This document shows positions 1-7,840 of a DNA stretch of 14,591 nt, one piece after another. The first letter of the stretch is position 1. Each line of letters begins with the position of its first letter. Made by a program: the position numbers and the translations under genes. Below the pieces are notes generated by a model. It searched no databases and was not told where the DNA came from. It was given only the letters and a program-made list of their open reading frames with translations. Location: the NCBI GenBank assembly GCA_023440945.1, contig JAEZRL010000416.1, positions 1 to 14,591 on the forward strand. Direction: 5' to 3'. Origin of the DNA: Bacteroidota bacterium. Its GTDB lineage: Bacteria; Bacteroidota; Bacteroidia; Chitinophagales; Chitinophagaceae.

Positions 1-306
1 ACCTTCAAGGAAAACTGTCCCGATGTACGCAATACACGTGTGATTGATATAGTAAAGCGACTGGAAGAATACCATGTAAGAGTGTGTATCCATGATCCTT
101 GGGCAAATGCAGAAGAAGTATTTCAGGAATACCAAGTTGATTGTCAGAACCAAGGGGTAAAAGGGAGAAAGTTTGACGGGGTGATACTTGCAGTTGCGCA
201 TGACACGTTTAAAAAAACAAATATTGGGGTATTTGCTAAAGAGCAATCAGTTGTATATGACATTAAGGGAATTTTAAATACAAACTGTGTAGATGGTAGA
301 CTTTAA
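1..306 (+). CDS. Nucleotide-sugar dehydrogenase, TviB/WbpO type (5'-truncated by window edge)
   Basis: Only the last 101 codons are present; the frame is open from base 1 and stops with TAA at 304-306. The fragment opens with TFKENCPDVRNTRV, the signature that begins the C-terminal UDP-binding domain of TviB/WbpO/CapL-like enzymes. A domain of about 100 residues follows, with the substrate-side segment FDGVILAVAHDTFK. These NAD-dependent enzymes oxidise C6 of a UDP-N-acetylhexosamine (UDP-GlcNAc or UDP-GalNAc) to the uronic acid in two steps in the cytoplasm. The NAD-binding domain and catalytic cysteine lie left of the window, so activity cannot be judged. The GTG at position 40 is internal and not a credible start. 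It sits 33 bases before the methyltransferase gene in the polysaccharide operon. The WecC-type alternative (UDP-ManNAc dehydrogenase) is less likely because the motif is the TviB version. Family is secure; exact substrate is not. Confidence 0.9.
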   Translation, partial: TFKENCPDVRNTRVIDIVKRLEEYHVRVCIHDPWANAEEVFQEYQVDCQNQGVKGRKFDGVILAVAHDTFKKTNIGVFAKEQSVVYDIKGILNTNCVDGRL

Positions 307-339
307 GTTGCAATTTTTTTTATTTAAGTTAAAGTTAGT

Positions 340-975
340 ATGGATAAGGTAATTAAAAATATCAACAGTAAGGGCTATTGGGAAACTCGGTTTCTCAAAA
401 ACTGGAATAAAAGAGGGCGGATTCAGACTACAGAGTACGCAAAAGCGAATATCCAGCACGTTAGTATTAGTCGCGATTTTTCCGGTACAATAACGGACTT
501 TGGATGTGCATTAGGAGATGCTGTTCCTGTCTATTCAAAAGCTTTTCCTAAAGCTAAGATAACTGGTATTGATTTTTCTGATGCTGCTATAAAAGAGTGC
601 AAAAAAAAATATTCTCATATTGCCAGTTTTTTCTCAGGTGATTATAGTAAAGTCCCCATATCGGACGTAATTATTGCTTCTCATGTAATGGAGCATCTTA
701 CAAATGACAAAGCAACGGTTGTAGAATTATTAAAAAGATGCACAGATTTATTCATATTTGTTCCCTTCAAAGAAACTCCTCTGTTCATTGAACATGTTAA
801 TTATTATGATGAGAATTATTATGATGATTTGAATGTAATACAGAAAAAGGTTTTCAAGGTCAAATACAAGGGACATGTGACATTAATCTCTTTTATAAAA
901 AACTTATTAAAATTTCGATTTCTTGTAAAGAAAGATTATTCAAAAGAGGTGATTATGTTTCATTTAAAAGCATAG
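340..975 (+). CDS. Class I SAM-dependent methyltransferase
   Basis: A 211-residue soluble protein with a Rossmann methyltransferase core. Motif I is DFGCALGD (residues 53-60), a variant of the usual D/E-x-G-x-G-x-G SAM-binding loop. The acidic end of the next strand is GIDFS (76-80, D78), and the later strand/helix IIASHVMEHL (111-120) resembles the C-x-V/x-E-H segment of Methyltransf_11/25 proteins. In a polysaccharide operon the expected role is methylation of a sugar hydroxyl, of a sugar nucleotide or of the chain end; the sequence does not say which. Motif I lacks the second glycine of the canonical loop (A-L in place of x-G), still within family variation. The codons around 601-609 hold a run of nine A. 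ATG at 340 is the first start after the dehydrogenase stop and leaves a normal N-terminal extension. The methyltransferase call is firm, the acceptor unknown. Confidence 0.85.
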   Translation: MDKVIKNINSKGYWETRFLKNWNKRGRIQTTEYAKANIQHVSISRDFSGTITDFGCALGDAVPVYSKAFPKAKITGIDFSDAAIKECKKKYSHIASFFSGDYSKVPISDVIIASHVMEHLTNDKATVVELLKRCTDLFIFVPFKETPLFIEHVNYYDENYYDDLNVIQKKVFKVKYKGHVTLISFIKNLLKFRFLVKKDYSKEVIMFHLKA

Positions 976-999
976 TTCATTTTGTACAAATAATGAATT

Positions 1000-2499
1000 A
1001 TGAACATGAATGGAAAAAATAGCAATAGTGTACAAGCTTTTTGGGTGGCACTTGGCAACTTAAGTTCGTATGCTCTAACCATTTTAAGCGGTGCAATATT
1101 GTCGAGATATTTTAATAAAACGGATTATGGTACTTTCAGGCAAATCTCTTATATATATGGTTCTTTACTAGTAATATTTTCAGCCGGTTTGCCAAGGGTT
1201 TACTCCTATTATCTGCCTAGATTCAGTATCAGTGAAGGTAAGGCGATTGTAATACAAATAAGTAGGGTATTATTTGTACTAGGGGCTATATTTTCGTTGC
1301 TTCTGTTTCTTTTTTCCGGCGTTATTGCACAACTTTTGAAGAATGAGCAGTTGGAATATGGATTAAAGGTCTTTTCTCCTGTTCCACTGTTATTAATGCC
1401 CACTTTGGGCATTGAGGGTATTTTTTCAAGCTATAAGAAAACTTTTCATTTAGCGATATATAATACCATAACAAAACTTTTAACCTTATTATTTATAGTA
1501 ACGCCTGTGGTTTTGTTTCATGGCACATTTATTTCTGCAATTTACGGATGGGTAATTGTTTCATTTTTAAGCTTGTTATTGGCGCTTTTGTTTAGACGAA
1601 TACCCTATGTAGGAGTGGAGAAGAAATCGTCCACGCTTAAGTATAAGGACATTTTTGATTATAGTTTACCTTTGGTTGCAGCAAGCTTGTGGGGTATTGC
1701 TATAAAAGCAGCAGATGAGTTTTTTATTAGCCGCTATTTTGGTGCAAAAACTTTTGCAGAATATACGAACGGGTTTACAGAATTACCTCTAGTTTCTATG
1801 ATAACTGCTAGCACTTCCATCGTATTAATGCCTGTTCTTTCTAAATTGTTGAGCGAGCCAAATAATCTGGATCAGATTAAAATTCTTTGGAAGAGTACTC
1901 TCTTGAAATCTGCATACCTTATTTATCCTATGGTTGTATTCTTTATTTTTAATGCTTATCCAGTTGTTGTTCTTTTATATTCGAAAGCATATGAACATTC
2001 TGCGATTTATTTTCAAATATGCATGGTTACAAACTTTTTTAATATAATTATTTTTGCTCCGCTAGTTTTTGCAATGCGAGCAACAAGATTTTATGCACGT
2101 TTGCATATGCTAATTGCCGCATTAGCTTGGTCAGGTAGTTACTTAGTTGTGTTGATATTTAGCTCTCCGATAGCAATAGCACTATTCTCGGTATTTTTGT
2201 CTATTTTGAAAGTTCTTATTGCGCTTAACTTTGTTGCTAAAAGATTCAAGGTAAGAATGATTGATTTGTTTCCTGTAAAACAATCTTTGCAAATAATTGT
2301 CCATACGAGTTGTATTATGCTGTTAATTGTATCTGGACTTAAATTCATTTCAATTGAGAACTATATCATCGAGTTCATACTCTCATTATGCATATACGTT
2401 GTTTTAGTACTTTCAACTTCTTATTTCTTTAATTTAGAATATTTGAAATTTTTAGACCCGATAATCAGCCAAATAAGAAGAAACTTAAAGAAAATATAA
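1000..2499 (+). CDS. wzx: Wzx-type polysaccharide flippase
   Basis: A 499-residue, very hydrophobic protein with about 12-14 predicted membrane helices, the length and pattern of the polysaccharide biosynthesis flippases (MOP/MATE superfamily, PF01943/PF13440). The N-terminus QAFWVALGNLSSYALTILSG, followed by LSRYFNKTDYGTFRQ (about residues 34-48), is the typical first-helix plus loop signature: a helix, then 'Y-F-x-x-x-D-Y-G-x-F-R'. The second half repeats the design from about residue 215 (DYSLPLVAASLWGIAIKAAD). Such proteins move undecaprenyl-diphosphate-linked repeat units across the inner membrane. With an EpsG/Wzy-like polymerase in the same operon it implies a Wzx/Wzy-dependent pathway. 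ATG 1000 is followed by a second ATG at 1006; either could be used. A 141-base gap, the longest within the operon, follows it. Confidence 0.88.
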   Translation: MNMNGKNSNSVQAFWVALGNLSSYALTILSGAILSRYFNKTDYGTFRQISYIYGSLLVIFSAGLPRVYSYYLPRFSISEGKAIVIQISRVLFVLGAIFSLLLFLFSGVIAQLLKNEQLEYGLKVFSPVPLLLMPTLGIEGIFSSYKKTFHLAIYNTITKLLTLLFIVTPVVLFHGTFISAIYGWVIVSFLSLLLALLFRRIPYVGVEKKSSTLKYKDIFDYSLPLVAASLWGIAIKAADEFFISRYFGAKTFAEYTNGFTELPLVSMITASTSIVLMPVLSKLLSEPNNLDQIKILWKSTLLKSAYLIYPMVVFFIFNAYPVVVLLYSKAYEHSAIYFQICMVTNFFNIIIFAPLVFAMRATRFYARLHMLIAALAWSGSYLVVLIFSSPIAIALFSVFLSILKVLIALNFVAKRFKVRMIDLFPVKQSLQIIVHTSCIMLLIVSGLKFISIENYIIEFILSLCIYVVLVLSTSYFFNLEYLKFLDPIISQIRRNLKKI

Positions 2500-2640
2500 C
2501 CTTTCCAATCGAAGTAAAAATTGGCTTTTGGATATTTATTGAAGATGTGTCTCTCCCTTATAGAGTTATAGAAAATCTTGAAAATTTTACTCGGCCCCAA
2601 GGTAATAGAGGGAACCGACGAATAAATATTGTATACTCAA

Positions 2641-3744
2641 ATGAAAATTTGCATTATTGCAGGCGCTCGTCCAAACTTCATAAAAATTGCACCAATTATT
2701 CATGCCATTCACAGGGCACAGAAAACAGGGGCAAAAATTCAATATCGACTTGTCCATACAGGACAGCACTACGATACAAAAATGAGTGATAGTTTTTTTA
2801 GAGATTTGGAGATACCGCACCCTCATATCAACTTGCACTGTGGTGGCGGTTCACAGGCAGAACAAACAGCGGCAATAATGGTGGCTTTTGAAAAAGAGTT
2901 ACTTGCTAACCCAGCGGACATAGTTTTGGTTGTAGGCGATGTCACTTCAACCATGGCGTGCGCTATTGTAGCAAAAAAATTGAATACAAAGGTTGCGCAT
3001 GTGGAGGCTGGTATACGCTCTTTTGATTTATCTATGCCTGAGGAAATTAACAGAATGGTAACTGACAGTATTACGGATTATTTTTTTACCACGAGTGAAT
3101 TTGCGAATAAAAATCTTGAAAAAACCGGAGTTAATAAAAGTAATATTTTTTTTGTAGGAAATGTCATGATAGACACGCTATTAGCTAATGAAGTTAAACT
3201 TAGAAAACCATCCATTTTTGATTCTTTGCAACTTCATCCTCATCAATATTTTGTCGTCACCTTGCATAGGCCTTCCAATGTGGACGATGAAATTAATCTC
3301 AGAGTAATAATTTCTGAAATCGTAAATAATGTGGAAGGATTACCAGTGATTTTTCCGATGCATCCTCGTACGGCAAAGGCTTTTTCTAAAGATTGCTTCC
3401 AGTATTCCAATTTGAAGGTTATTGAACCTCTAGGATACCTCGAATTTAATTATCTTGTGAAACAAGCTAAAGCAATTATAACGGATTCAGGAGGCATTAC
3501 AGAAGAAACGACAGTTATGGGTGTGCCTTGCTTAACTCTCAGAGATAACACGGAAAGGCCTGAAACAATCGAAATAGGAACTAATGAACTTGTAGGAACT
3601 AGGGTTGAAAGCATAAGAAAGTACTTAAGTATTTTGTTGAAGAATCAATGGAAAAAGGGAGCAATACCTTATCTCTGGGATGGAAAGACCGCGACAAGAA
3701 TAATAGACAAGTTTTTGAAGATATATGAAAATATTAGTAATTAG
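2641..3744 (+). CDS. wecB: UDP-N-acetylglucosamine 2-epimerase, non-hydrolysing
   Basis: A 367-residue cytoplasmic enzyme, the normal length for the family, that interconverts UDP-GlcNAc and UDP-ManNAc (or, in WbpI-like members, the matching uronic acids). The N-terminus MKICIIAGARPNFIKIAPII is diagnostic. Residues matching the E. coli WecB active site are all present: D100 in VVGDVTST, E122 in HVEAGIRS, E135 in MPEEINR and H209 in TLHRPSNVD. The nucleotide-binding ITDSGGITEE is at 279-289. A TTG at 2629 would add four residues, but ATG 2641 starts exactly at the conserved first strand and is preferred. Its stop lies inside the next gene (20-base overlap), suggesting coupled translation. With the dehydrogenase at the left edge it could feed ManNAc-type or ManNAcA-type donors. 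Which substrate it takes cannot be decided here. Confidence 0.93.
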   Translation: MKICIIAGARPNFIKIAPIIHAIHRAQKTGAKIQYRLVHTGQHYDTKMSDSFFRDLEIPHPHINLHCGGGSQAEQTAAIMVAFEKELLANPADIVLVVGDVTSTMACAIVAKKLNTKVAHVEAGIRSFDLSMPEEINRMVTDSITDYFFTTSEFANKNLEKTGVNKSNIFFVGNVMIDTLLANEVKLRKPSIFDSLQLHPHQYFVVTLHRPSNVDDEINLRVIISEIVNNVEGLPVIFPMHPRTAKAFSKDCFQYSNLKVIEPLGYLEFNYLVKQAKAIITDSGGITEETTVMGVPCLTLRDNTERPETIEIGTNELVGTRVESIRKYLSILLKNQWKKGAIPYLWDGKTATRIIDKFLKIYENISN

Positions 3745-4822
3745 TAAGTCTTTTTTCCCTATAGCTGGACCCCGCTCTTCTAGAGCTACGGAATTAGTAA
3801 AGGAACTATCAAGGAAAGGAAACGATGTGACAGTGGTAGCACCTAGAAAAAGTATAGTTCATGATCAGTTCGAAAAAGATTTTAATGTAAAAGTAGCCGA
3901 CTTGGGAACTCATTTTTTTAGTCCAACCGACGCTAATAATCTTTCATTTTTTAAAAAAGTTCTTTTGAAGATTTTGATGGAAATTGGTATGACCGAATAC
4001 TTAAACTTTCCTGACGTCCTATATTATTTTAAAACAAAAAAAAAGTTGAGAAAATATCGCGATTACGATTTAGTTATTTCTATTGCGAAGCCGCACTCCA
4101 TCCACTGGGGTGTGGCAGATGCATTAGTAAAAGATCGACGAATAGCGCGGAAATGGATTGCGGATTGTGGAGACCCTTTCATGAGCAATCCTTTTCGAAC
4201 ACCTGCAAAATTCTTTGAAAAACATGAGAGAAATTTTTGCAGAATAGCTGATTTTATCACAGTACCAGTGAAAGAGGCGATTGGATCATATTATCCGGAA
4301 TATAGAAACAAAATTAAGGTTATACCGCAAGGATTTGATTTGGAGAAGGACAAAAGAAATATCTTATCCTATACGCCAAATCCAATAACTACCTTTGCCT
4401 ATGCGGGTGCTTTTTATAAGGATAAGAGAGATCCCAGAAAATTTCTAGAGTTTTTGCTTCACCTAAATAGAGAGTACAGATTTATAATTTATTCATCAAA
4501 CTTTGATTTAGTCAGGCCTTATGCGGAAAAGGCAGACGGGAAAATAGAACTTAGAAACTACGTACCTCGGCAGAAATTGCTGGGCGAACTTAGTAAAATG
4601 GATTTTCTAATCAACGTTAGCAATATATCTTCAGTCCAATCACCTAGTAAACTGATTGATTATTATATAGTTGGAAGGCCTGTACTTACAATCGAAAACG
4701 GTTCTGTTGATCCTATCAAATTAAATAAGTTTTTGAATGGTAACTATGAAGATAAACACAAATTCGAAAGTGTGGAAAAATATGATATAAAATATGTTGC
4801 TCAGCAATTTTTGATGTTATAA
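3725..4822 (+). CDS. Glycosyltransferase, GT4-like (GT-B fold)
   Basis: A 365-residue protein that begins MKILVISKSFFPIAGPRSSR, the first strand and glycine-rich loop of GT-B enzymes that approach the lipid acceptor. WIADCGDPF (144-152) recalls the W-x-x-D-x-R-D-P motif of a GT4 subgroup, and VIPQGFD (199-205) is the usual hinge before the C-terminal donor domain. That domain is recognisable from TTFAYAGAFYKDKRDP (222-237) onward, but the standard E-x7-E donor motif is replaced by SSVQSPSKLIDYYIVGRP (302-319), with S308 and D312 near the expected places. It presumably adds one sugar to the undecaprenyl-linked unit on the cytoplasmic face; donor and linkage are unknown. The ATG lies 20 bases inside the epimerase gene. 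A run of nine A (4036-4044) is present. Family-level call only. Confidence 0.8.
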   Translation: MKILVISKSFFPIAGPRSSRATELVKELSRKGNDVTVVAPRKSIVHDQFEKDFNVKVADLGTHFFSPTDANNLSFFKKVLLKILMEIGMTEYLNFPDVLYYFKTKKKLRKYRDYDLVISIAKPHSIHWGVADALVKDRRIARKWIADCGDPFMSNPFRTPAKFFEKHERNFCRIADFITVPVKEAIGSYYPEYRNKIKVIPQGFDLEKDKRNILSYTPNPITTFAYAGAFYKDKRDPRKFLEFLLHLNREYRFIIYSSNFDLVRPYAEKADGKIELRNYVPRQKLLGELSKMDFLINVSNISSVQSPSKLIDYYIVGRPVLTIENGSVDPIKLNKFLNGNYEDKHKFESVEKYDIKYVAQQFLML

Positions 4823-4834
4823 TTCTAACAAATT

Positions 4835-6088
4835 TTGGGTAGTTCTAAATCAATTAATAGAAGCGGTATTCTAGTTTGGATGTTATTTATCTTAATGCCC
4901 CTCTTATCCTATATTTTAGCTTTAAAAAGCTTTAAAAACAAATGGGCTAAAAATATAGTGTGGGGGTTCGCAGCTTATTTCGGATATGCTATGCAGATTA
5001 CAAATAATTTTACGGGTGATGCTTCTGCATATAAAGAACGTTTTTTATCTTATCATGCTGCTCATACATCTTTAAAAGATCTGTTCGATACTTTCTTTGT
5101 TAACAGCAATCACATAGAAGTCGTGAGTGATTTTATTTCTGTAATCGTATCTAAGTATACCTCAGATTATCATTATTTGTTTCTATCCTATGGAATTTTT
5201 TTCGGTTATTTTTTTTCAAGAAATATAGATTATATCCACAAAAAAAACGATGGCTTACAGAGAACCGGAAGTTTAATTATCACAATTGCTTTGTCCTTCG
5301 TAGTTCCAATATGGAATATTAATGGGTTTGATTTTTGGACAGCATCACAAGTATTCGTTTATGGAATATTACCGCTGATTTACGAAGGAAGTCCTAAACG
5401 ATTGTTTTTTATATTACTCACTCCATTAATCCATTTCTCCTATTATTTAATTATACTGCTTTCCGTGAGTTTTTTGTTTGTAAAAAAATTTTCAAAATCC
5501 GTAGTCATATTTTTCCTGTTCAGTTTCTTAATTGTGGGCATAAGCCCTAATCAATTTGTTGATATCGCAAGTAATTATTTACCGTCATTTATTTTCAGCC
5601 GTGCTTCTATGTATTTAAATGCTTCTTCAAAAGCTTCTACAGGAGGAAACATTATTTTTGTAGCTGATCTTGCATACAAGCTCATATTAAGTGCCGTATT
5701 TTATTTGTGTTATCAACAAAATCAAGAATTCATTAAAGGTCAGAAATATCTGCACAGATTTTTCATTTACACTTTTTTCTTGAGCGGACTTTTTAATATT
5801 TTAAATGTAATCCCAAGTGTTGGGCGATTTATCTCAGTTACGCAAATTTTTATGTGGATGTGTTTATTTTTTCTTCTAAATAACCGAGATTTCCGGAACA
5901 GTAAGCAGATCAGTCTCTACATAGGAAGGATAAAGTTTTTTTTACTTATTTTTTGGTCGCTTCAAATTATGAGGTATTTATTTCCAATACTAGGTATAGG
6001 TTCAATACTCAGCGGTCCTCTGTGGATTAACAATTTCGTTAATGATGATGTTGTTATTGGAAACTTTTTCGATTTTTTAAGTAATTAA
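4835..6088 (+). CDS. EpsG/Wzy-like polysaccharide polymerase (membrane protein)
   Basis: About 417 residues with roughly ten to twelve hydrophobic segments (for example about 12-30, 41-55, 113-128, 146-160, 167-183, 189-216, 222-237, 272-293, 309-327, 332-349, 367-387). The pattern matches the EpsG-like polymerase family (PF14897). Family-like features are the D-x-x-x-Y segment GDASAYKERF (61-70) after the second helix, the conserved histidine in TPLIHFS (H200), and the basic site SVGRF (328-332). Such proteins join flipped lipid-linked repeat units at the periplasmic face. The start is uncertain: an in-frame TAA at 4826-4828 limits extension, TTG 4835 gives this model and ATG 4880 gives a 402-residue protein that still keeps every predicted helix. 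It sits between two glycosyltransferases, as polymerases often do. Polymerases diverge strongly, so the call rests on topology and context. Confidence 0.75.
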   Translation: MGSSKSINRSGILVWMLFILMPLLSYILALKSFKNKWAKNIVWGFAAYFGYAMQITNNFTGDASAYKERFLSYHAAHTSLKDLFDTFFVNSNHIEVVSDFISVIVSKYTSDYHYLFLSYGIFFGYFFSRNIDYIHKKNDGLQRTGSLIITIALSFVVPIWNINGFDFWTASQVFVYGILPLIYEGSPKRLFFILLTPLIHFSYYLIILLSVSFLFVKKFSKSVVIFFLFSFLIVGISPNQFVDIASNYLPSFIFSRASMYLNASSKASTGGNIIFVADLAYKLILSAVFYLCYQQNQEFIKGQKYLHRFFIYTFFLSGLFNILNVIPSVGRFISVTQIFMWMCLFFLLNNRDFRNSKQISLYIGRIKFFLLIFWSLQIMRYLFPILGIGSILSGPLWINNFVNDDVVIGNFFDFLSN

Positions 6089-6095
6089 TTTTTAA

Positions 6096-7238
6096 GTGCA
6101 GTCATTGAAAATTCTATTTGTTGTACCTAGGTATCATACCAATATGATTGGTTGGGTTAAAGCGCTTAAATCGATAAATATTAAGGTTGGAGTGCATGCG
6201 ATTATGAGAGGTAACACGGAGGATTATTCCGAGCTTCAACCTAAACTATTTGCTCTTTCGTCTATTTCAAAGGTAATAATAAAAATATTTGGTGAAGGTG
6301 GTGTAAACATGTATAGAGGCTTTCCTAATCCTATATTATATTTAAATGCCTTGCGAAAGGAAAAACCTGACGTTATAATAGTAAGAGGTTTAAAAAGATG
6401 GTTTCCAATTATGGCAGCTGTATACGGCAGGTTATTAGGAGTTAAAATTATTATCTATTCTCAAGAAACTTTGTATACTAACTACACAAAAAAAAGAATG
6501 TTTCAAGTTGAGTTTATTAATGCGTTGTTCAATTCCGTTTGGATAACTCCTGTTTTAGGAAAGGTAAATGTCAAGGCATCTATTCCAAAAGATTCTTTTT
6601 TTATACCCTTTGTTGTTACAACAGAAGGAAGGAGAACCGCTTTGATTCCTTCGAACAATATCACTCGGATTTTGTCAATCGGCAAGTTTACTGAAAGAAA
6701 AAATCATTTATTATTATTGGAAGTGCTTTTAAAAATCAAACAAGAAGGCCATCAATTTGTTCTCACGATTATTGGAGAACTGAGCGGAGACGATCATAAC
6801 CAATACTATCAACAAGTACTCGAATTTCTAACTTCGAACAACATGCAAGACGATGTAATTTTGAAAACAAATGTAAGTCATACATCCATTGAAGCGTTTT
6901 ATCAGGATGCCGATCTATTTGTATTACCAGCTCGAAATGAGCCAGCAAGTATAGCTGTATTAGAGGCCATAGCACATGGGTTACCTGTAATTTGTTCTAC
7001 GACTTGCGGTACTCAATGGTACATTGACCATTTGCAGACAGGATACGTATTTGAAAGTGAATCGCCGGATGATTTAGAAAAAGGGATATTTTGGTACTTG
7101 CAGCATTCAGATAAAAAAAGAATGAATGCTCAGGTAAAGGATAAAGGGTATGAAATTTCAATGGAGAATTATTTGAAGCAGTTTGACAAAATATTATACG
7201 CAAAATTCTGTTTGAATTTATTTCCCAAAGCTGAATAA
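6096..7238 (+). CDS. Glycosyltransferase family 4
   Basis: A 380-residue GT-B glycosyltransferase. LKILFVVPRYHTNMIGW at the N-terminus forms the first strand and acceptor loop. The donor domain begins at RILSIGKFTERKNH (191-204), with the R/K cluster that contacts the sugar-nucleotide phosphates. The family E-x7-E motif is intact in NEPASIAVLEAIAHGLPVIC (E282 and E290). It probably transfers one sugar, with retention of configuration, to the undecaprenyl-diphosphate oligosaccharide at the inner face of the membrane. No ATG exists near the conserved start; candidates are GTG 6096 (used here) and TTG 6105, which would begin directly at KILFVV. It follows the polymerase after 7 bases. GT4 membership is firm; the sugar is unknown. 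Confidence 0.88.
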   Translation: MQSLKILFVVPRYHTNMIGWVKALKSINIKVGVHAIMRGNTEDYSELQPKLFALSSISKVIIKIFGEGGVNMYRGFPNPILYLNALRKEKPDVIIVRGLKRWFPIMAAVYGRLLGVKIIIYSQETLYTNYTKKRMFQVEFINALFNSVWITPVLGKVNVKASIPKDSFFIPFVVTTEGRRTALIPSNNITRILSIGKFTERKNHLLLLEVLLKIKQEGHQFVLTIIGELSGDDHNQYYQQVLEFLTSNNMQDDVILKTNVSHTSIEAFYQDADLFVLPARNEPASIAVLEAIAHGLPVICSTTCGTQWYIDHLQTGYVFESESPDDLEKGIFWYLQHSDKKRMNAQVKDKGYEISMENYLKQFDKILYAKFCLNLFPKAE

Positions 7239-7240
7239 TT

Positions 7241-7291
7241 ATGAAAACACGTTTTTATGACTTATTTCTTTTTAACAAAGCTGCAGAATGA
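7241..7291 (+). CDS. Possible 16-codon leader ORF before the acyltransferase
   Basis: Between the glycosyltransferase stop (7238) and the acyltransferase start lies ATG 7241, which opens a frame encoding MKTRFYDLFLFNKAAE. Its TGA (7289-7291) overlaps the next ATG (7288-7290) as ATGA. That arrangement is typical of translational coupling, so the short frame could be a translated leader. It could equally be chance in AT-rich DNA or the remnant 5' end of a deleted gene; I recognise no family. No independent evidence of expression is visible. Confidence 0.25.
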   Translation: MKTRFYDLFLFNKAAE

Positions 7292-7827
7292 TTTGGAAAT
7301 TTTTTAAAAAAGCAAAGACAGCGATTATTCTCATATTTTGGGGAAAGCTGATTTACGCTAGATCAATAGGAGTTAAAATTGGTTGTAATTGTAGAATTTA
7401 TACGACGGTTTGGGGAACAGAACCATTTTTAATTACTCTTGGAAATAATGTTACAGTAACGTCTGGAGTGAAGTTTATAACGCATGACGGTTCTGCATGC
7501 CTTGCAAAGGACGAAAAGGGCAGAAGATATCTCTATAGTCCTATTAACGTTGCTAATAATGTTTTTATAGGTATTGATAGCATTATAATGCCCGGTGTTA
7601 GAATTGGAGACAATGTAGTGGTAGGAGCGGGTTCTGTAGTAACAAAATCAATCCCAGAGGGCAGTGTCGTAGCAGGTGTACCTGCGGTTATTATTGGAAA
7701 ATTTGATAAGCTTAAAGATAAAATGCTTCGGGAATATGTTTCTGAAAAAGAGATTAACTGGACATTGAGCTACAAAGATCGAATTCTTCAGGTTACATCA
7801 TGGGAATTCAAACAATTTCTTTCCTAA
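7288..7827 (+). CDS. O-acyltransferase, left-handed beta-helix (hexapeptide repeat, CatB/WcaF-like)
   Basis: A 179-residue protein with a short hydrophobic N-terminal helix (about 9-24) and then hexapeptide repeats that form a left-handed beta-helix (ARSIGVKIGCNCRIY, LGNNVTVTSGVKFI, VANNVFIGIDSIIMPGVRIG, DNVVVGAGSVVTKSIP). ITHDG (64-68) carries the likely catalytic His66 in the position seen in xenobiotic and sugar O-acetyltransferases. The end VAGVPAVIIGKF (128-139) is the common G-x-P-A-x-x-I-G closing motif. These trimeric enzymes move an acetyl (or other acyl) group from CoA to a sugar hydroxyl, so a polysaccharide decoration role fits. The start ATG overlaps the stop of a 16-codon frame. 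The family call is secure; acetyl versus another acyl donor and the acceptor are not visible. Confidence 0.88.
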   Translation: MIWKFFKKAKTAIILIFWGKLIYARSIGVKIGCNCRIYTTVWGTEPFLITLGNNVTVTSGVKFITHDGSACLAKDEKGRRYLYSPINVANNVFIGIDSIIMPGVRIGDNVVVGAGSVVTKSIPEGSVVAGVPAVIIGKFDKLKDKMLREYVSEKEINWTLSYKDRILQVTSWEFKQFLS

Positions 7828-7840
7828 CTAGCTAAGTTAT

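Noticed and set aside
2547..2789. 80-codon + strand frame at the 5' end of the epimerase gene
   Set aside because: It overlaps the conserved epimerase N-terminus in another frame and shows no domain.
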